Positions 1 through 9,046 are shown, numbered from the stretch's first letter. The stretch: 64,000 nt of DNA from JBGSOV01 sp041738935 (GCA_041738935.1 JBGSOV010000021.1:62001-126000), one strand, 5' to 3'. The notes: generated from the letters alone by a model not told the origin. Translations and numbers: made by a program.

Positions 1-2064
1 GATAATAGTGTCGGTTCGATTCTTGATGCTAATACTGTCTACCGTTTGCGCACCGAAGTCGCCAATACCGGTACCGGTGCGGAAAATTCGCCAAAAACCT
101 ACGAATTACAATGGGGAGAAAAGGTGACGACATGCCAGGCGATTAGCGCGTGGACAGGTGTCGCAGATACTGCTGGAGATGCTTTTGATATGTCTGCTTC
201 TGCCAATTTTACCGAAGGGCAATCGGCGACCAGTGGACTTTTGACAAATACTGAAGGCTACACCAGATCAAATGGTCAGGCATTTGAAACAGGCGATACA
301 ACTAGTGCCATCGGTCCCCTGCCGGCTTCTGGATACACCGAACTGGAATACAGTATCAAAGCCGGAACCGGTGTTACTGCCGGCTCGGTCTATTGCTTCC
401 GACTCTACGACACGACTGCCAATGTTCCGCTAGACGTTTACAGTCAGTATCCAGAACTAAAAATGTGGAGTGATGCCAGCGTTCAAAAGATTGTCAGCTC
501 CATCAGCAATACAACATCAAAAATTGTCACCCTGCCCAATGCACTCGAAAGTATCGAGAGGGCATTTTTGCTCTTTGATTTTTCGGGCGGCAGTTCGAAT
601 GACAGAGAGCCTCAGGAGGCAACTTGTACCGCGTATATTTCTTCTACAACTCAGATAACTCTCGAAAAATCTAGCGCGCAAGGAACATGCGACTATGCGA
701 TATATGTTGTCGAAGCGAAAAATGGAGAATTTATCATACGTGGCAGAGGAGCCATTACGCTGAATGGCAACCAGCTTTCAGCGACTGGTGCCGCCAATAA
801 TCTGAGTAATATTTATAATATTTCAAAAGTCTTCGTCCCTGGTATGGCTCGCAGCGATGCCAATTCTAGCAGTGAATGGAATGAGACCTACACGAGCATC
901 GAATTGACGAATGCAATGACAGTTACTGCCGAGCGCGGCAGCAATGCTGGCGCAGATACAACGGCGGTTGTCCGATACGAGGTAGTAGAATGGCAATATC
1001 CGGGAGTTTCGGTGCAAAGCAAAGAAACAGCCCTTGCTAATCTTGGTACAACAATACAGACCGCTACAATCGACACTCCAATAACTCCAAATCGTTCTTT
1101 TGTCTATGCTACTTCTCGCCATAGCGATAACGGTTTGGCGCAAACTTCGGTTGCGATGGCACTCACTGGTACGAACGAAGTTTCGTTTATGCGCGGTGGT
1201 GGCACATACGACAGTGTGACGCGTTGGTGGGTTGTCGAATTTCCACCAAATACAGTGACTGTGCAACGGGGAAACGGCATTGATAGCAGTAATTCAAATG
1301 ATTCTATCGATATTGCCATTTCCACTCCAGTCGATACGGACAAATCATTTCCAGTAAATTATATGACCAATAGCGGCACCGGTAGTGCTTTCCCGCGTGG
1401 TCGCAGTCGTTCTGATTTGCTCAATCCGACTCTCCTCAATTACAACGGCGGTTATCCCGGAAACACCACCAACTACGCTTGGCAAGTTATCGACACTACT
1501 AATCTGATTATGCCAAAGCTCAATCAAGATTCGTTTCGTATTTACCAGAATATTGATGCGTTAGATCCGGTGCTCGGACTTGCGAGCGAAGATTCCATCA
1601 CCCCATATATCCAAAACGGTGAGAGCTTTCGTATGCGCCTAGGAATCAAAAGCACGAAAGCGGCGTTTCCGGCAAATGATTGGTCATTCCGCCTCCAATA
1701 CGGCGAAGGTGATAATTGTGCGCTCGTTGGAATTTGGAATGCCGTGGGCGCTCCTGGATCGGGAACAATCTGGCGCGGCTTTAATAATTCGCCCGTTGAT
1801 GGCGCCAATCTCACGATCGCACTCATGGATGGTGGAGGCAATGTGCCCGAGTCATATTCAGAAGGAAACACCACACCGCCCACTCCGCAGAATATTGCCA
1901 AAGACGGTCGCGGCGAATGGGATTTTGTATTACAAAACAATGGCGCAAAAGCCGGAACAAAATATTGTTTCCGTCTCGTGCGCTACGATGGTGCCGCGCT
2001 CGGCACATATAATTTGTATCCACAGATCGTGACAAATTATCCCGCGACATGGTCGACATTTTAA
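1..2064 (+). CDS. Exported repeat-type surface protein, 5' end missing
   Basis: The reading frame is open from the first base, so the true start lies off the window; at least 687 codons are present and it stops with TAA. No enzyme family is recognised. The protein is Ser/Thr/Asn-rich and poor in Lys, typical of secreted beta-sandwich proteins. A module is seen near the N-terminal part and again at the C-terminal end: a YRLR or FRMRL strand, an LQWGE or LQYGE motif followed by Cys, then about 100 residues later YCFRL and a Y-x2-YP ending. The middle (about residues 140-500) is a different, Thr/Ser-rich stretch. It sits 52 bp upstream of another exported protein on the same strand, so the two may be cotranscribed. 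A role in adhesion or surface display is inference. Confidence 0.75.
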   Translation, partial: DNSVGSILDANTVYRLRTEVANTGTGAENSPKTYELQWGEKVTTCQAISAWTGVADTAGDAFDMSASANFTEGQSATSGLLTNTEGYTRSNGQAFETGDTTSAIGPLPASGYTELEYSIKAGTGVTAGSVYCFRLYDTTANVPLDVYSQYPELKMWSDASVQKIVSSISNTTSKIVTLPNALESIERAFLLFDFSGGSSNDREPQEATCTAYISSTTQITLEKSSAQGTCDYAIYVVEAKNGEFIIRGRGAITLNGNQLSATGAANNLSNIYNISKVFVPGMARSDANSSSEWNETYTSIELTNAMTVTAERGSNAGADTTAVVRYEVVEWQYPGVSVQSKETALANLGTTIQTATIDTPITPNRSFVYATSRHSDNGLAQTSVAMALTGTNEVSFMRGGGTYDSVTRWWVVEFPPNTVTVQRGNGIDSSNSNDSIDIAISTPVDTDKSFPVNYMTNSGTGSAFPRGRSRSDLLNPTLLNYNGGYPGNTTNYAWQVIDTTNLIMPKLNQDSFRIYQNIDALDPVLGLASEDSITPYIQNGESFRMRLGIKSTKAAFPANDWSFRLQYGEGDNCALVGIWNAVGAPGSGTIWRGFNNSPVDGANLTIALMDGGGNVPESYSEGNTTPPTPQNIAKDGRGEWDFVLQNNGAKAGTKYCFRLVRYDGAALGTYNLYPQIVTNYPATWSTF

Positions 2065-2116
2065 AAAGATCAGGAAAGAGTTGCTTTTCATTTGGGATTA
2101 GCAGTAATTTAATATC

Positions 2117-3988
2117 ATGCGTGTGTGGAAAAATCTGTCCGTTGGCGTATTCTTTGTGCTTTCAGCAACAAACCTTGTCTTTGCTGCTGAGCAATCAATT
2201 TTTAAAGGTGATACCCGCTACGGTGTACCGCAACAAGTTTTGATTATTGACGAAAACGACCAAAGCGGTGATCTCAAGTTGCAATTTGGCAATGCTCTCA
2301 ATCAATATTTGCAGTGGAACAACAACACAAACCAATTCGAGTTTAGTAACAATGTTAATTTTGGCGGATACGAGCTCAAAGATTTTCGTGCCGAAAACGC
2401 GAGCAACGCACCGATTTGTGATGGTACCCGCCGTGGGCGCATGTATCACAATTCTGCAACGAGCAAGACATTTGTCTGCAATGGCACAGTTTGGGAACAA
2501 ATCGATCCCGATGGCATGCGCTGGACATACAATGGCAATGTACTTTTTCCCGAAACCACTACTTCAGACATGGCGGTTGGCGGCGATTCATTAGCAAATT
2601 CGATGTTTTCGATTGATGAAAGCAGTGGCACTTTTTTGTTCGGTGGAAATCAATCTGCCAATCCAACTTTAAATTTTGAAGCAACCAATAATAGCGCCGG
2701 TAGTTTTGGATTTAATACAAATGATAGTTTTTATTTTTCGGGGAGCAAGGTGGGCATCGGTACAATCAATCCACTAAGTCTTTTAACAATTAGCGAAAAT
2801 ACAAGTAATGAAGACGGTAGTGCAGGGCTCACAATCGAGCAAGCTGGCAGCGGCGATGCGGTGGCGCAGTTTTTGTTGCCAAGTTTGCAGCGTTGGGTCG
2901 TGGGCATCGATAATAGCGATGCAGATAAATTTAAGATTGCCAGTACGCAAAGCCTCGATAGTGATGCGCGCCTGACGATTCAGGTTGATGGCAAAGTCGG
3001 GATTGGAGCAACTTCTCCGGATTCGCCACTCGAGATACTCTCTCCCCTTCCGCAACTCAAGCTCTCGTATGCCGATAACACGATTGACGGCAGCATTGGC
3101 ATCAATGTCAGCGAGTATCTCGTACTGCAAGCCGGAACAACGGCTGAATCCAAACGCGTGATGATTGGCACGGGCGGTGGCGGTTCGGCGACACCGGACA
3201 TGTTGGGACTCGATGTCAAAAATACTACTGGCGATCCGAGCGGTTTTGCCGGCGCGATGTATTACAATATATTCCAAAATTCGTTCCGTTGTTATCAAGC
3301 AAGCAGTTGGGTCGATTGTATTCGCGATAGCCTAACGGTCAATGGTGCCGCGGTCACAGATGCGGATTTGGATAATACGACACCAGCTGCGCCGAACCAT
3401 GGAGTCAACGTGACTTGGCAAAAAGACGCGAGTTCGCCCGCGAATATCTCCGCCTATGTATCCGGCGTTGCCATTCCGGTCGATCGCGACACGACGAGCA
3501 CGATAGTGGCAAGCGCGACTAACACAGAACAAACCCTCTACTCATACACAATACCGGCGAACATGCTTGGCACAGATCGGATCGTCAAGATGACAGTTTT
3601 GGGCGCATACAAAAATAATTCTGGCACCAACCAAACATTGCGCGTCCGTTACAAATTTGGTGGCACCACCGTTTGGAATGATGTAACCGCCAATGCTGCT
3701 AATAGCTCGCAAGAACGGGGTTTTCGCTTCGAATTTTGGATTGCAAACCAAGGCGTGGCCAATTCGCAAACCGGAGCCGGGACAGCTTTTATCGGGGGAA
3801 CAGGAACATCGACAAATGGATCGGGTGACCTCGGCAGTGACGAAACCCTCGCCGATGCGCATATCACCTTTGGAGATCCGGCGATCAACACCACCTCCGC
3901 GACCAGTATGGAAATCACAGTGCAGATGAGCACCTCAAATAGTGGGGCGTCTGTGCGACAAGACTTGGCGTATGTGGAGTTGTATTGA
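2117..3988 (+). CDS. Exported fibre-like protein with VGIGT-type motifs
   Basis: 623 residues. The ATG start gives a classic signal peptide (basic MRVWK, hydrophobic core, cleavage after VFA-A). The body carries two copies of a KVGIG-[TA]-x-[NS]-P-x5-L-[TE]-I motif (about residues 210 and 293). This motif is common in phage tail-fibre-like and bacterial surface fibre proteins, where it lies at repeat boundaries. There are also two GxMYxN...FxCYxxxxWxxCI-like stretches (the first near residue 108, GRMYHN followed by FVCNGTVWEQ; the second near 375). The C-terminal 200 residues are Thr/Ser-rich and predicted beta. No intramolecular chaperone or peptidase domain typical of phage tailspikes is visible at the C-terminus. 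It follows the partial surface gene by 52 bp. Function unknown; surface appendage or adhesin is inference. Confidence 0.8.
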   Translation: MRVWKNLSVGVFFVLSATNLVFAAEQSIFKGDTRYGVPQQVLIIDENDQSGDLKLQFGNALNQYLQWNNNTNQFEFSNNVNFGGYELKDFRAENASNAPICDGTRRGRMYHNSATSKTFVCNGTVWEQIDPDGMRWTYNGNVLFPETTTSDMAVGGDSLANSMFSIDESSGTFLFGGNQSANPTLNFEATNNSAGSFGFNTNDSFYFSGSKVGIGTINPLSLLTISENTSNEDGSAGLTIEQAGSGDAVAQFLLPSLQRWVVGIDNSDADKFKIASTQSLDSDARLTIQVDGKVGIGATSPDSPLEILSPLPQLKLSYADNTIDGSIGINVSEYLVLQAGTTAESKRVMIGTGGGGSATPDMLGLDVKNTTGDPSGFAGAMYYNIFQNSFRCYQASSWVDCIRDSLTVNGAAVTDADLDNTTPAAPNHGVNVTWQKDASSPANISAYVSGVAIPVDRDTTSTIVASATNTEQTLYSYTIPANMLGTDRIVKMTVLGAYKNNSGTNQTLRVRYKFGGTTVWNDVTANAANSSQERGFRFEFWIANQGVANSQTGAGTAFIGGTGTSTNGSGDLGSDETLADAHITFGDPAINTTSATSMEITVQMSTSNSGASVRQDLAYVELY

Positions 3989-4130
3989 TTTTTCGTTTGC
4001 AATTTGTTGCCTTCAGTTGTTTTGTAAATAGTGAAAAAAATTTTGAAAATAAGCACAAGTAATTCTCAATACTTCTTATAACTAATCAAAGGATTGGAAA
4101 AAAGAAACAAGAAGCTAATTTGTTCTTTGC

Positions 4131-4898
4131 TTATCTTCCTTGAAAAATTTCGATACCATCATAGACAATTTGAGGGTCTTTTAGTTGAGCCGTCCCAATA
4201 ATGACACCTTCCAATAATGGATTTTTTAAAAATCTAGATCGAATATTGTTTAAGTCTTTAGTATCTCTGACTCCACCTGATACAATGGCACTAATGCCAT
4301 TACTCATAACTTCTTTTACAATATCAAGATTTGGCCCAGCGTCAGCACCATCTTTGCTCTTGTCAGTAACCACAGCATGTTGAAAACCTAAATCGCGGAC
4401 GTGTTTTATGCCTTCGTCAAATTGCAAGGATTGTTCTTGCCAGCCATGAATAGCCATACGACCATTATTATATGCTATGTCTACACTAAACCTCTCCGAA
4501 CCAAACTTCTCTATAATATGGCGAATATCATCCTGATTCCCAGTAAATGCCCAGGTTCCTATGGAAATCCGTACATTATTTCCATAATCTAACCATTCCT
4601 CGACATCTTCAACACTTCTAATGCCACCACCTTTATCAAAGGTAATTTTGGGAAATCTTTTAATAATCTCAATAATTTTTCTATCACTTTTTTCCTTCGT
4701 TTCAGGTGCTTTAGCGGCATCCAAATTTACTAAATGAATCATCTTAATTCCAGCTTGTTCATAAGCAGCGATTCTCTGCATATGATCAACATGATCGAAA
4801 CTTATTTGTTGATCGTAATCTCCTTGGTGAAGCCTTTTTAGTTCACCATCTTTAAAATCAAATGCTGGAATAATCTCATGTGTAAATGAATCTGCCAT
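4131..4898 (-). CDS. hisA: HisA-type TIM-barrel isomerase
   Basis: 255 residues, the usual HisA length (240-250). HisA converts ProFAR to PRFAR in histidine synthesis. Family signatures are in order: PAFDFKDG with Asp14, HQGDYDQ at 24-30, NLDAAK, GGGIRS at 90-95, ISIGTWAF, Asp140 in the second half barrel followed by IHGW, TDKSKDGADAGPN from Thr178, and SGGVRD with IGTAQL near the end. Asp14, Asp140 and Thr178 match the catalytic positions of HisA. No other his gene is in the window. The gene and its flanks are clearly more AT-rich than the neighbours and use more A/T-ending codons, which suggests a separate origin. A paralogue with another substrate in the HisA/HisF family remains possible. 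Confidence 0.85.
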   Translation of the reverse strand: MADSFTHEIIPAFDFKDGELKRLHQGDYDQQISFDHVDHMQRIAAYEQAGIKMIHLVNLDAAKAPETKEKSDRKIIEIIKRFPKITFDKGGGIRSVEDVEEWLDYGNNVRISIGTWAFTGNQDDIRHIIEKFGSERFSVDIAYNNGRMAIHGWQEQSLQFDEGIKHVRDLGFQHAVVTDKSKDGADAGPNLDIVKEVMSNGISAIVSGGVRDTKDLNNIRSRFLKNPLLEGVIIGTAQLKDPQIVYDGIEIFQGR

Positions 4899-4903
4899 GC
4901 GGA

Positions 4904-4909
4904 ATTATA
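4904..4909 (-). promoter_or_regulatory. Candidate -10 box giving a leaderless hisA transcript
   Basis: A perfect TATAAT on the minus strand ends five bases before the hisA-like ATG. Transcription would therefore begin at or next to the start codon. A TTGACT further upstream (minus strand, near 4953) could serve an alternative start. No Shine-Dalgarno sequence is present. Confidence 0.45.
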
Positions 4910-5064
4910 CAAAAAAATTGACATTTCTATTTTTAATTATAAAAAGAATTATAGTCAAGCGTTTTCTCGTTAATACCTTCTTTCTTAATCTTTCCGAATT
5001 CTCTTGTGTTGCAGATTATCCTGTATAAGTTCGAAATTCTAAAATCACGAAAGAACAGCTTGCC

Positions 5065-6840
5065 TTGCCGGAAAAAGTTTCTATAGAATCACGAGAGCGA
5101 ATTTTTGAAAAAATCTTGGATCAGATTAATATTGTCGTCGGCGGTCCGGCAGGAGCAGGAATCGAATCGGTCGCGCATTCTCTTGCGCTCGCGTTTACAC
5201 GCGAAGGTCTGCACGCCATTACGTCGAGTGAATATGAAAATGTCATTCGCGGCGGACATAGTTTTGCTTCGGTGCATGCCGCGGAAAAACCGGTACAGAG
5301 TCATCAACTCCATTATGATCTGCTGATCGCGATGGACAAGAATTCAATTCTCCTTCACAAAGACGAAGTCGATGTTGGCGGTGCGATTATTTATGATAAC
5401 GAAAAAATCAAAGTCGATGATATCGAGTTTCCAGAAGGAGTTGTGATTGCTCAGGTTCCGCTCGCGCGGCTCGCCAAAGAAGCCGGACTCGCACTCGCAG
5501 CAAATGTAGTCGCAGTTGGAGCGGCACTTGCGATTCTCGATTGGAAGCAAGATGCGATGCAATCAGTTTTGGAGACGATTTTTCAACGCAAAGGCGAAGA
5601 AGTCGTAGAAATCAATCACAAAGCGCTCGCTGCCGGTTTTACGCATGTGAAGGAAAATATTACGCATCGCATTGACAAAAAATTGCAAGGCGACGAAACG
5701 AAACGTTTTTTGATGAGTGGCAATGAGGCGATTACGCTGGGCTGTATTCGTGCCGGAATCAAGTTTCTCGCAGCATATCCGATGACTCCGGGGAGCACAA
5801 TTATGACAACGCTTGCCAAAGAAGCACGTAATTATGATGTCGTGGTGATCCACGCCGAAGACGAGATCGCCGCGGTCAATATGGCGATCGGCGCCGGTTA
5901 CGCCGGTATCCGCGCGGCAACGAGCACCAGCGGCGGCGGGATGGCACTGATGAGCGAAGCGATGAGCCTTGCCGGGCAAATGGAAGTACCCGTCGTAATT
6001 TTTAACGCGCAACGCCCGGGACCAAGTACCGGACTGCCAACTCGCACCGGACAAGCCGACTTGCGCATGGCAATGCACTCGGGACAAGGCGATTTTCCAC
6101 GATTGGTCGTGGCAGTTGGTGATCATGAAGAATGTGTTCATCTCACGGCGGAAGCCTTTAATTATGCGGAAAAATATCAAATCCCCGTTATTTTATTGAC
6201 CGAAAAATATCTTGCCGATCAGCACCGTTCGTGCGAATTTGATATTGCAGATAATATTGCCATCAATCGCGGCAAACGTATTGATCATGTTAATGATCCA
6301 GAAAATTTTAAACGTTTTGCTGATTCACCTGACGGAGTCTCGGTGCGAAGCGTTCCTGGTGTCAAAGGTGGCGAACATACCGCGACGAGTTACGAACATA
6401 CCGAATACGGCAAAGCCGAAGAAGAAGTTCCTGGTGTGGCACTCATGATGGAAAAACGCTGGCGCAAAGTCGAATCTCTTACTGAGGCGCTGCCACCGCC
6501 AAAAACTTATGGTGAAGGCGATGATATTGTTGTCATTTGGGGCGCAACCAAAAACCCCGCACTCGGTGCTCAACAGATACTCCATGACAAAGGTTTTGAT
6601 ATTAAAATTCTGCAATTACAATATATCCATCCATTCAAAACCGAGGCAGTGTTAGAAAAAATCGCGCAGCGTAGGTCGCTCATTTTTATTGAGGGCAATC
6701 AAAGTGGTCAGCTCGAAGGTATTTTTGCCGAAAACACCGGCATCCGCCCGGATCATTCCATTCGCGATTATTACGGCAGACCGATGACAGCAGAATGGAT
6801 TGCAGAGGAGATCGAAAAGTATTTGACATCTCTCACATGA
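5065..6840 (+). CDS. korA: 2-oxoacid:ferredoxin oxidoreductase, fused gamma-alpha subunit
   Basis: 591 residues. With KorB it would oxidatively decarboxylate a 2-oxoacid (2-oxoglutarate type most likely) to the acyl-CoA and reduce ferredoxin. Residues 20-195 are the gamma domain (GGPAGAGIES, SEYENVIRGG). Residues 214-590 are the alpha subunit, with SGNEAI, YPMTPGS, HAEDEIAAVNMAIGA, TSTSGGGMALM and QRPGPSTGLPTRTGQAD. This gamma-alpha order is typical of the two-subunit KorAB class. The start is a TTG; an in-frame stop at 5026 leaves no ATG upstream, so TTG at 5065 is the only good choice. KorB lies downstream on the same strand but 289 bp away, with repeats in between. The exact oxoacid cannot be read from the sequence. 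Confidence 0.93.
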   Translation: MPEKVSIESRERIFEKILDQINIVVGGPAGAGIESVAHSLALAFTREGLHAITSSEYENVIRGGHSFASVHAAEKPVQSHQLHYDLLIAMDKNSILLHKDEVDVGGAIIYDNEKIKVDDIEFPEGVVIAQVPLARLAKEAGLALAANVVAVGAALAILDWKQDAMQSVLETIFQRKGEEVVEINHKALAAGFTHVKENITHRIDKKLQGDETKRFLMSGNEAITLGCIRAGIKFLAAYPMTPGSTIMTTLAKEARNYDVVVIHAEDEIAAVNMAIGAGYAGIRAATSTSGGGMALMSEAMSLAGQMEVPVVIFNAQRPGPSTGLPTRTGQADLRMAMHSGQGDFPRLVVAVGDHEECVHLTAEAFNYAEKYQIPVILLTEKYLADQHRSCEFDIADNIAINRGKRIDHVNDPENFKRFADSPDGVSVRSVPGVKGGEHTATSYEHTEYGKAEEEVPGVALMMEKRWRKVESLTEALPPPKTYGEGDDIVVIWGATKNPALGAQQILHDKGFDIKILQLQYIHPFKTEAVLEKIAQRRSLIFIEGNQSGQLEGIFAENTGIRPDHSIRDYYGRPMTAEWIAEEIEKYLTSLT

Positions 6841-6879
6841 CAAACCTGATTTCCATCTTCGCGACTTTACAACTCCGTG

Positions 6880-6970
6880 CAATCGGAATCGCAGATTCCG
6901 TCTTTGCGATCCCGCCACGGCGGGAGAAGCAATCCAGAAAACAAAAAAAGGCAATCAGAAGTCATTTTAA
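6880..6970 (-). repeat. Dispersed palindromic repeat, copy A
   Basis: Read on the minus strand this segment matches 8956-9046 closely: both begin AATGACTTCT, continue to TGTTTTCTGGATTGCTTCTC, then carry a short palindrome and a GACxGAATCTxxCGAxTCCG tail. The palindromic core differs between copies (CCCGCCGTGGCGGG here, CCCGAGTACTCGGG in the other). Intergenic; no coding potential. Confidence 0.75.
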
Positions 6971-7013
6971 GTTACTTGTCCAACTCGCTAAAACTGGAAT
7001 CGAGAGGTCTCAG

Positions 7014-7105
7014 ACTTTTGTTCTGTCTGGATTGCCGCGTCGTGCCACGCCGCGGCGGGGCACTCCTCGCAACGACATCCCGAATTTTCGGGATGGCTTC
7101 GCCTC
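7014..7105 (+). repeat. Dispersed palindromic repeat, copy C (inverted relative to copy A)
   Basis: A further relative of the same repeat: a TCTGGATTGC left arm, a GC-rich palindrome (GTGCC...GGCAC), CAACGACA, then a second hairpin (ATCCCGAA, four T, CGGGAT). With copy A it forms an inverted pair filling most of the 289-bp gap between korA and korB. It may fold as RNA, but no tail of T residues follows, so termination is not obvious. Confidence 0.6.
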
Positions 7106-7129
7106 AAATGGAATACCTTACATAACATC

Positions 7130-8005
7130 ATGACTACTCCCGAAACGACTTTGACGGCAAAAGACTTCAGCACGCCCAATGCGCCGAGCTGGTGCCCGGG
7201 CTGCGGCGACTTTGGAATTTTGACCAGTCTCAAAAAAGCGCTCGCCGAAGGCGGCTACGAGCCGCATAACACCGTCGTCGTATCTGGAATCGGCTGCGGC
7301 AGCCTGCTCCCCTATTGGGTCAAAACCTACGGTGCCTGCACGTTGCACGGTCGCGCGATTCCGTTTGCGACCGGCGTCAAAGTCGCCAATCACGACCTCA
7401 ATATCGTCGTCAACATCGGTGATGGTGACGGACTCGGCATCGGTATGGGACACTTTGTGCATTTTTTCCGCCGCAACTTCGACATGACGGTAATCTGCGA
7501 CAATAACGGTGTGTACGGACTGACCAAAGGGCAAACCTCGCCCACTGCCAAAAAAGGGACCAAGACAAGCTCGACACCCTTTGGATCGATCGAAGATTAT
7601 GTCAACGGACCGGCACTCGCCCTGCAAATGGGTGCGACTTTTGTTGCGCGCACCTACAGCGCCGATTCTCCCGGATTAACGGAAATCTTGAAGCAAGCAA
7701 TGGCACATCGTGGCGCGGCGTTTGTCGATATTCTGCAACCGTGCGTGACGTTTAACAAACAAGAGACCTACGAATTCTACAACGCGAATATCGCCAAAAA
7801 TCCGCTCGAAACGCCGATTTGTGAAACACGGCTTGATGCAATTAACTTTTGCCTGACTCCGCACGAGCAGATTCCCCTTGGAATCATTTACAAAGAAGAC
7901 GCTCCCACCTACGAAGACAGCGTGCCGCAATTTGCCAAAGGCGCGCTGCGCCATCAAGACATCACCAATATCGACGCTTCCGCCTTTATGCACTCTCGCT
8001 CATGA
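7130..8005 (+). CDS. korB: 2-oxoacid:ferredoxin oxidoreductase, beta (TPP) subunit
   Basis: 291 residues, normal for KorB. It binds thiamine diphosphate and the proximal [4Fe-4S] cluster. Visible features are the WCPGCGDFG motif (Cys22, Cys25), SGIGCGS (Cys56) and a late Cys in LQPCVTFN, the four-Cys pattern of this subunit. The TPP/Mg motif is GDGD at 97-100 followed by DNNGVYGLTKGQ. The C-terminal AYKEDAPTYE-like stretch (IYKEDAPTYED) is also family-typical. It pairs with the gamma-alpha subunit upstream. Its TGA overlaps the ATG of the Nudix gene by four bases, so those two are translationally coupled. Together these point to a ferredoxin-based anaerobic metabolism. Confidence 0.94.
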   Translation: MTTPETTLTAKDFSTPNAPSWCPGCGDFGILTSLKKALAEGGYEPHNTVVVSGIGCGSLLPYWVKTYGACTLHGRAIPFATGVKVANHDLNIVVNIGDGDGLGIGMGHFVHFFRRNFDMTVICDNNGVYGLTKGQTSPTAKKGTKTSSTPFGSIEDYVNGPALALQMGATFVARTYSADSPGLTEILKQAMAHRGAAFVDILQPCVTFNKQETYEFYNANIAKNPLETPICETRLDAINFCLTPHEQIPLGIIYKEDAPTYEDSVPQFAKGALRHQDITNIDASAFMHSRS

Positions 8006-8421
8006 AAATCGCCGCCCGCGCCATTATTATCCACGACAACAAAATCTTGCTCGTCCGTCACAAAAACCGTGATTTTTACGCACTCCCGGGAGGGAAATTG
8101 AACGATGAAGAAAATATCACAACCGCGATGCAGCGCGAATTGTTTGAAGAACTCGGAGTCAAAGCATCGGTGGGAAAACTCTTATTCGTGCACGAATTCC
8201 GCTATCCCCAAGGCTCGCTCTCTTTGGAATTTTTCTTTTGGATCGAGAACGGCGCCGATTTTGTCGGCGAACTCTACGGCGAATTTTCCGAATGCGAACT
8301 TGCGGAAATCTGTTGGAAATCGCTTGATGAGCCGATCGATATCATGCCGAAGTTTTTACAGGAAAAGTTGGCAACGCTTTCAAGTACAGGTGAAATGGAA
8401 TACTATTCGGAGTTTCAGTAA
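8002..8421 (+). CDS. Nudix (MutT-type) hydrolase
   Basis: 139 residues. Nudix enzymes hydrolyse nucleoside diphosphates linked to another moiety. The Nudix box is complete at about residues 31-53: G-x5-E-x7-REL-x-EELGV, preceded by the usual YALPGG. The start is the ATG that overlaps the korB stop (ATGA); the frame stays open further upstream, but that would overlap korB by over 150 bp. Small size and no extra domain fit house-cleaning MutT or ADP-ribose type enzymes. Substrate not predictable. A strong hairpin terminator follows at 8522-8553. Confidence 0.9.
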   Translation: MKIAARAIIIHDNKILLVRHKNRDFYALPGGKLNDEENITTAMQRELFEELGVKASVGKLLFVHEFRYPQGSLSLEFFFWIENGADFVGELYGEFSECELAEICWKSLDEPIDIMPKFLQEKLATLSSTGEMEYYSEFQ

Positions 8422-8521
8422 CAATTTCGCCACATCGCAATTTTATCGACAAAAATCTGAGAAGGGCTAAATATGTGGATTGCTTCACAAATCTGTTGTG
8501 CAGTCTTACCGATGAAGAAAC

Positions 8522-8553
8522 ATAAAGAGCAACTCTCCCGAGTTGCTCTTTAT
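8522..8553. terminator. Bidirectional hairpin terminator
   Basis: A perfect 14-bp inverted repeat (ATAAAGAGCAACTC, loop TCCC, GAGTTGCTCTTTAT). Its A-rich left and T-rich right flanks would let it terminate both the Nudix operon (+) and the small gene at 8585-8782 (-). Its core AGCAACT/AGTTGCT recurs in other intergenic hairpins of the window. Confidence 0.8.
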
Positions 8554-8584
8554 CTAACTGATTCCTAGGTGGTACATCCTTAAA

Positions 8585-8782
8585 TTATTTACTTGTTTGA
8601 TTTATCAAATTTCGGACTTGCTCATCAATGTTTGTAGTTACAGTTTCACATCCCTTTGGATCAGTACAAGCGGTAACGTTCTCTAATTGTTGGTCAGTTA
8701 ATTCTACAGGTTGAGCTTGTGCATCAACTGCTGAGCCAAGAAGGGCAAGCACCGCCATAGTAGCGGGAGTAAGTTTTTCCAT
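8585..8782 (-). CDS. Small exported peptide with leader-like motif
   Basis: 65 residues. The N-terminus MEKLTPATMAVLALLGSA followed by VDAQA looks like a signal peptide with cleavage near AQA-Q. The mature part starts with LTDQQLENVTA, close to the L[TS]xxxLExVxAG consensus seen at the leader ends of many small exported or bacteriocin-like peptides, though with A-C rather than a double Gly. Two Cys follow as CTDPKGC, which could form a small loop. The remaining tail is short and acidic to neutral. It is a single gene with its own promoter and a shared terminator. No processing or transport genes are adjacent. Function unknown. Confidence 0.6.
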   Translation of the reverse strand: MEKLTPATMAVLALLGSAVDAQAQPVELTDQQLENVTACTDPKGCETVTTNIDEQVRNLINQTSK

Positions 8783-8812
8783 AGTTTTTAAAAAAGATTA
8801 TTTTCATTCTTT

Positions 8813-8835
8813 ACTATTTACTTATGTATTGTCAA
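8813..8835 (-). promoter_or_regulatory. Promoter for the small exported peptide
   Basis: The minus strand has a consensus TTGACA (8835-8830) with a weak AT-rich -10 about 16-17 bp downstream (TAAAGA or TAGTAA). This puts transcription about 25-30 bases ahead of the ATG at 8782. Confidence 0.45.
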
Positions 8836-8955
8836 GTAAAACGCGAAATTTTAGCAAGAACAGCTTTGTGATACCAAGAAGGAGTAACTCCCATGAGTTG
8901 CCTCCACATGTTTCTGTATTTTCGTTTTGCTTCGTGTTGATTCCGGTCAAGCCGG

Positions 8956-9046
8956 AATGACTTCTTCTTTTACTGTTTGTTTTCTGGATTGCTTCTCCCG
9001 AGTACTCGGGATCACAACGACAGAATCTAGCGACTCCGGTTTTTGC
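8956..9046 (+). repeat. Dispersed palindromic repeat, copy B
   Basis: Homologous to 6880-6970 in inverted orientation, with a different palindromic core (CCCGAGTACTCGGG). It is preceded by a small GATTCCGG/CCGGAAT inverted repeat. A second palindrome (CGCCTCGGGCGGGCG region, about 9058-9072) follows. Confidence 0.75.
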
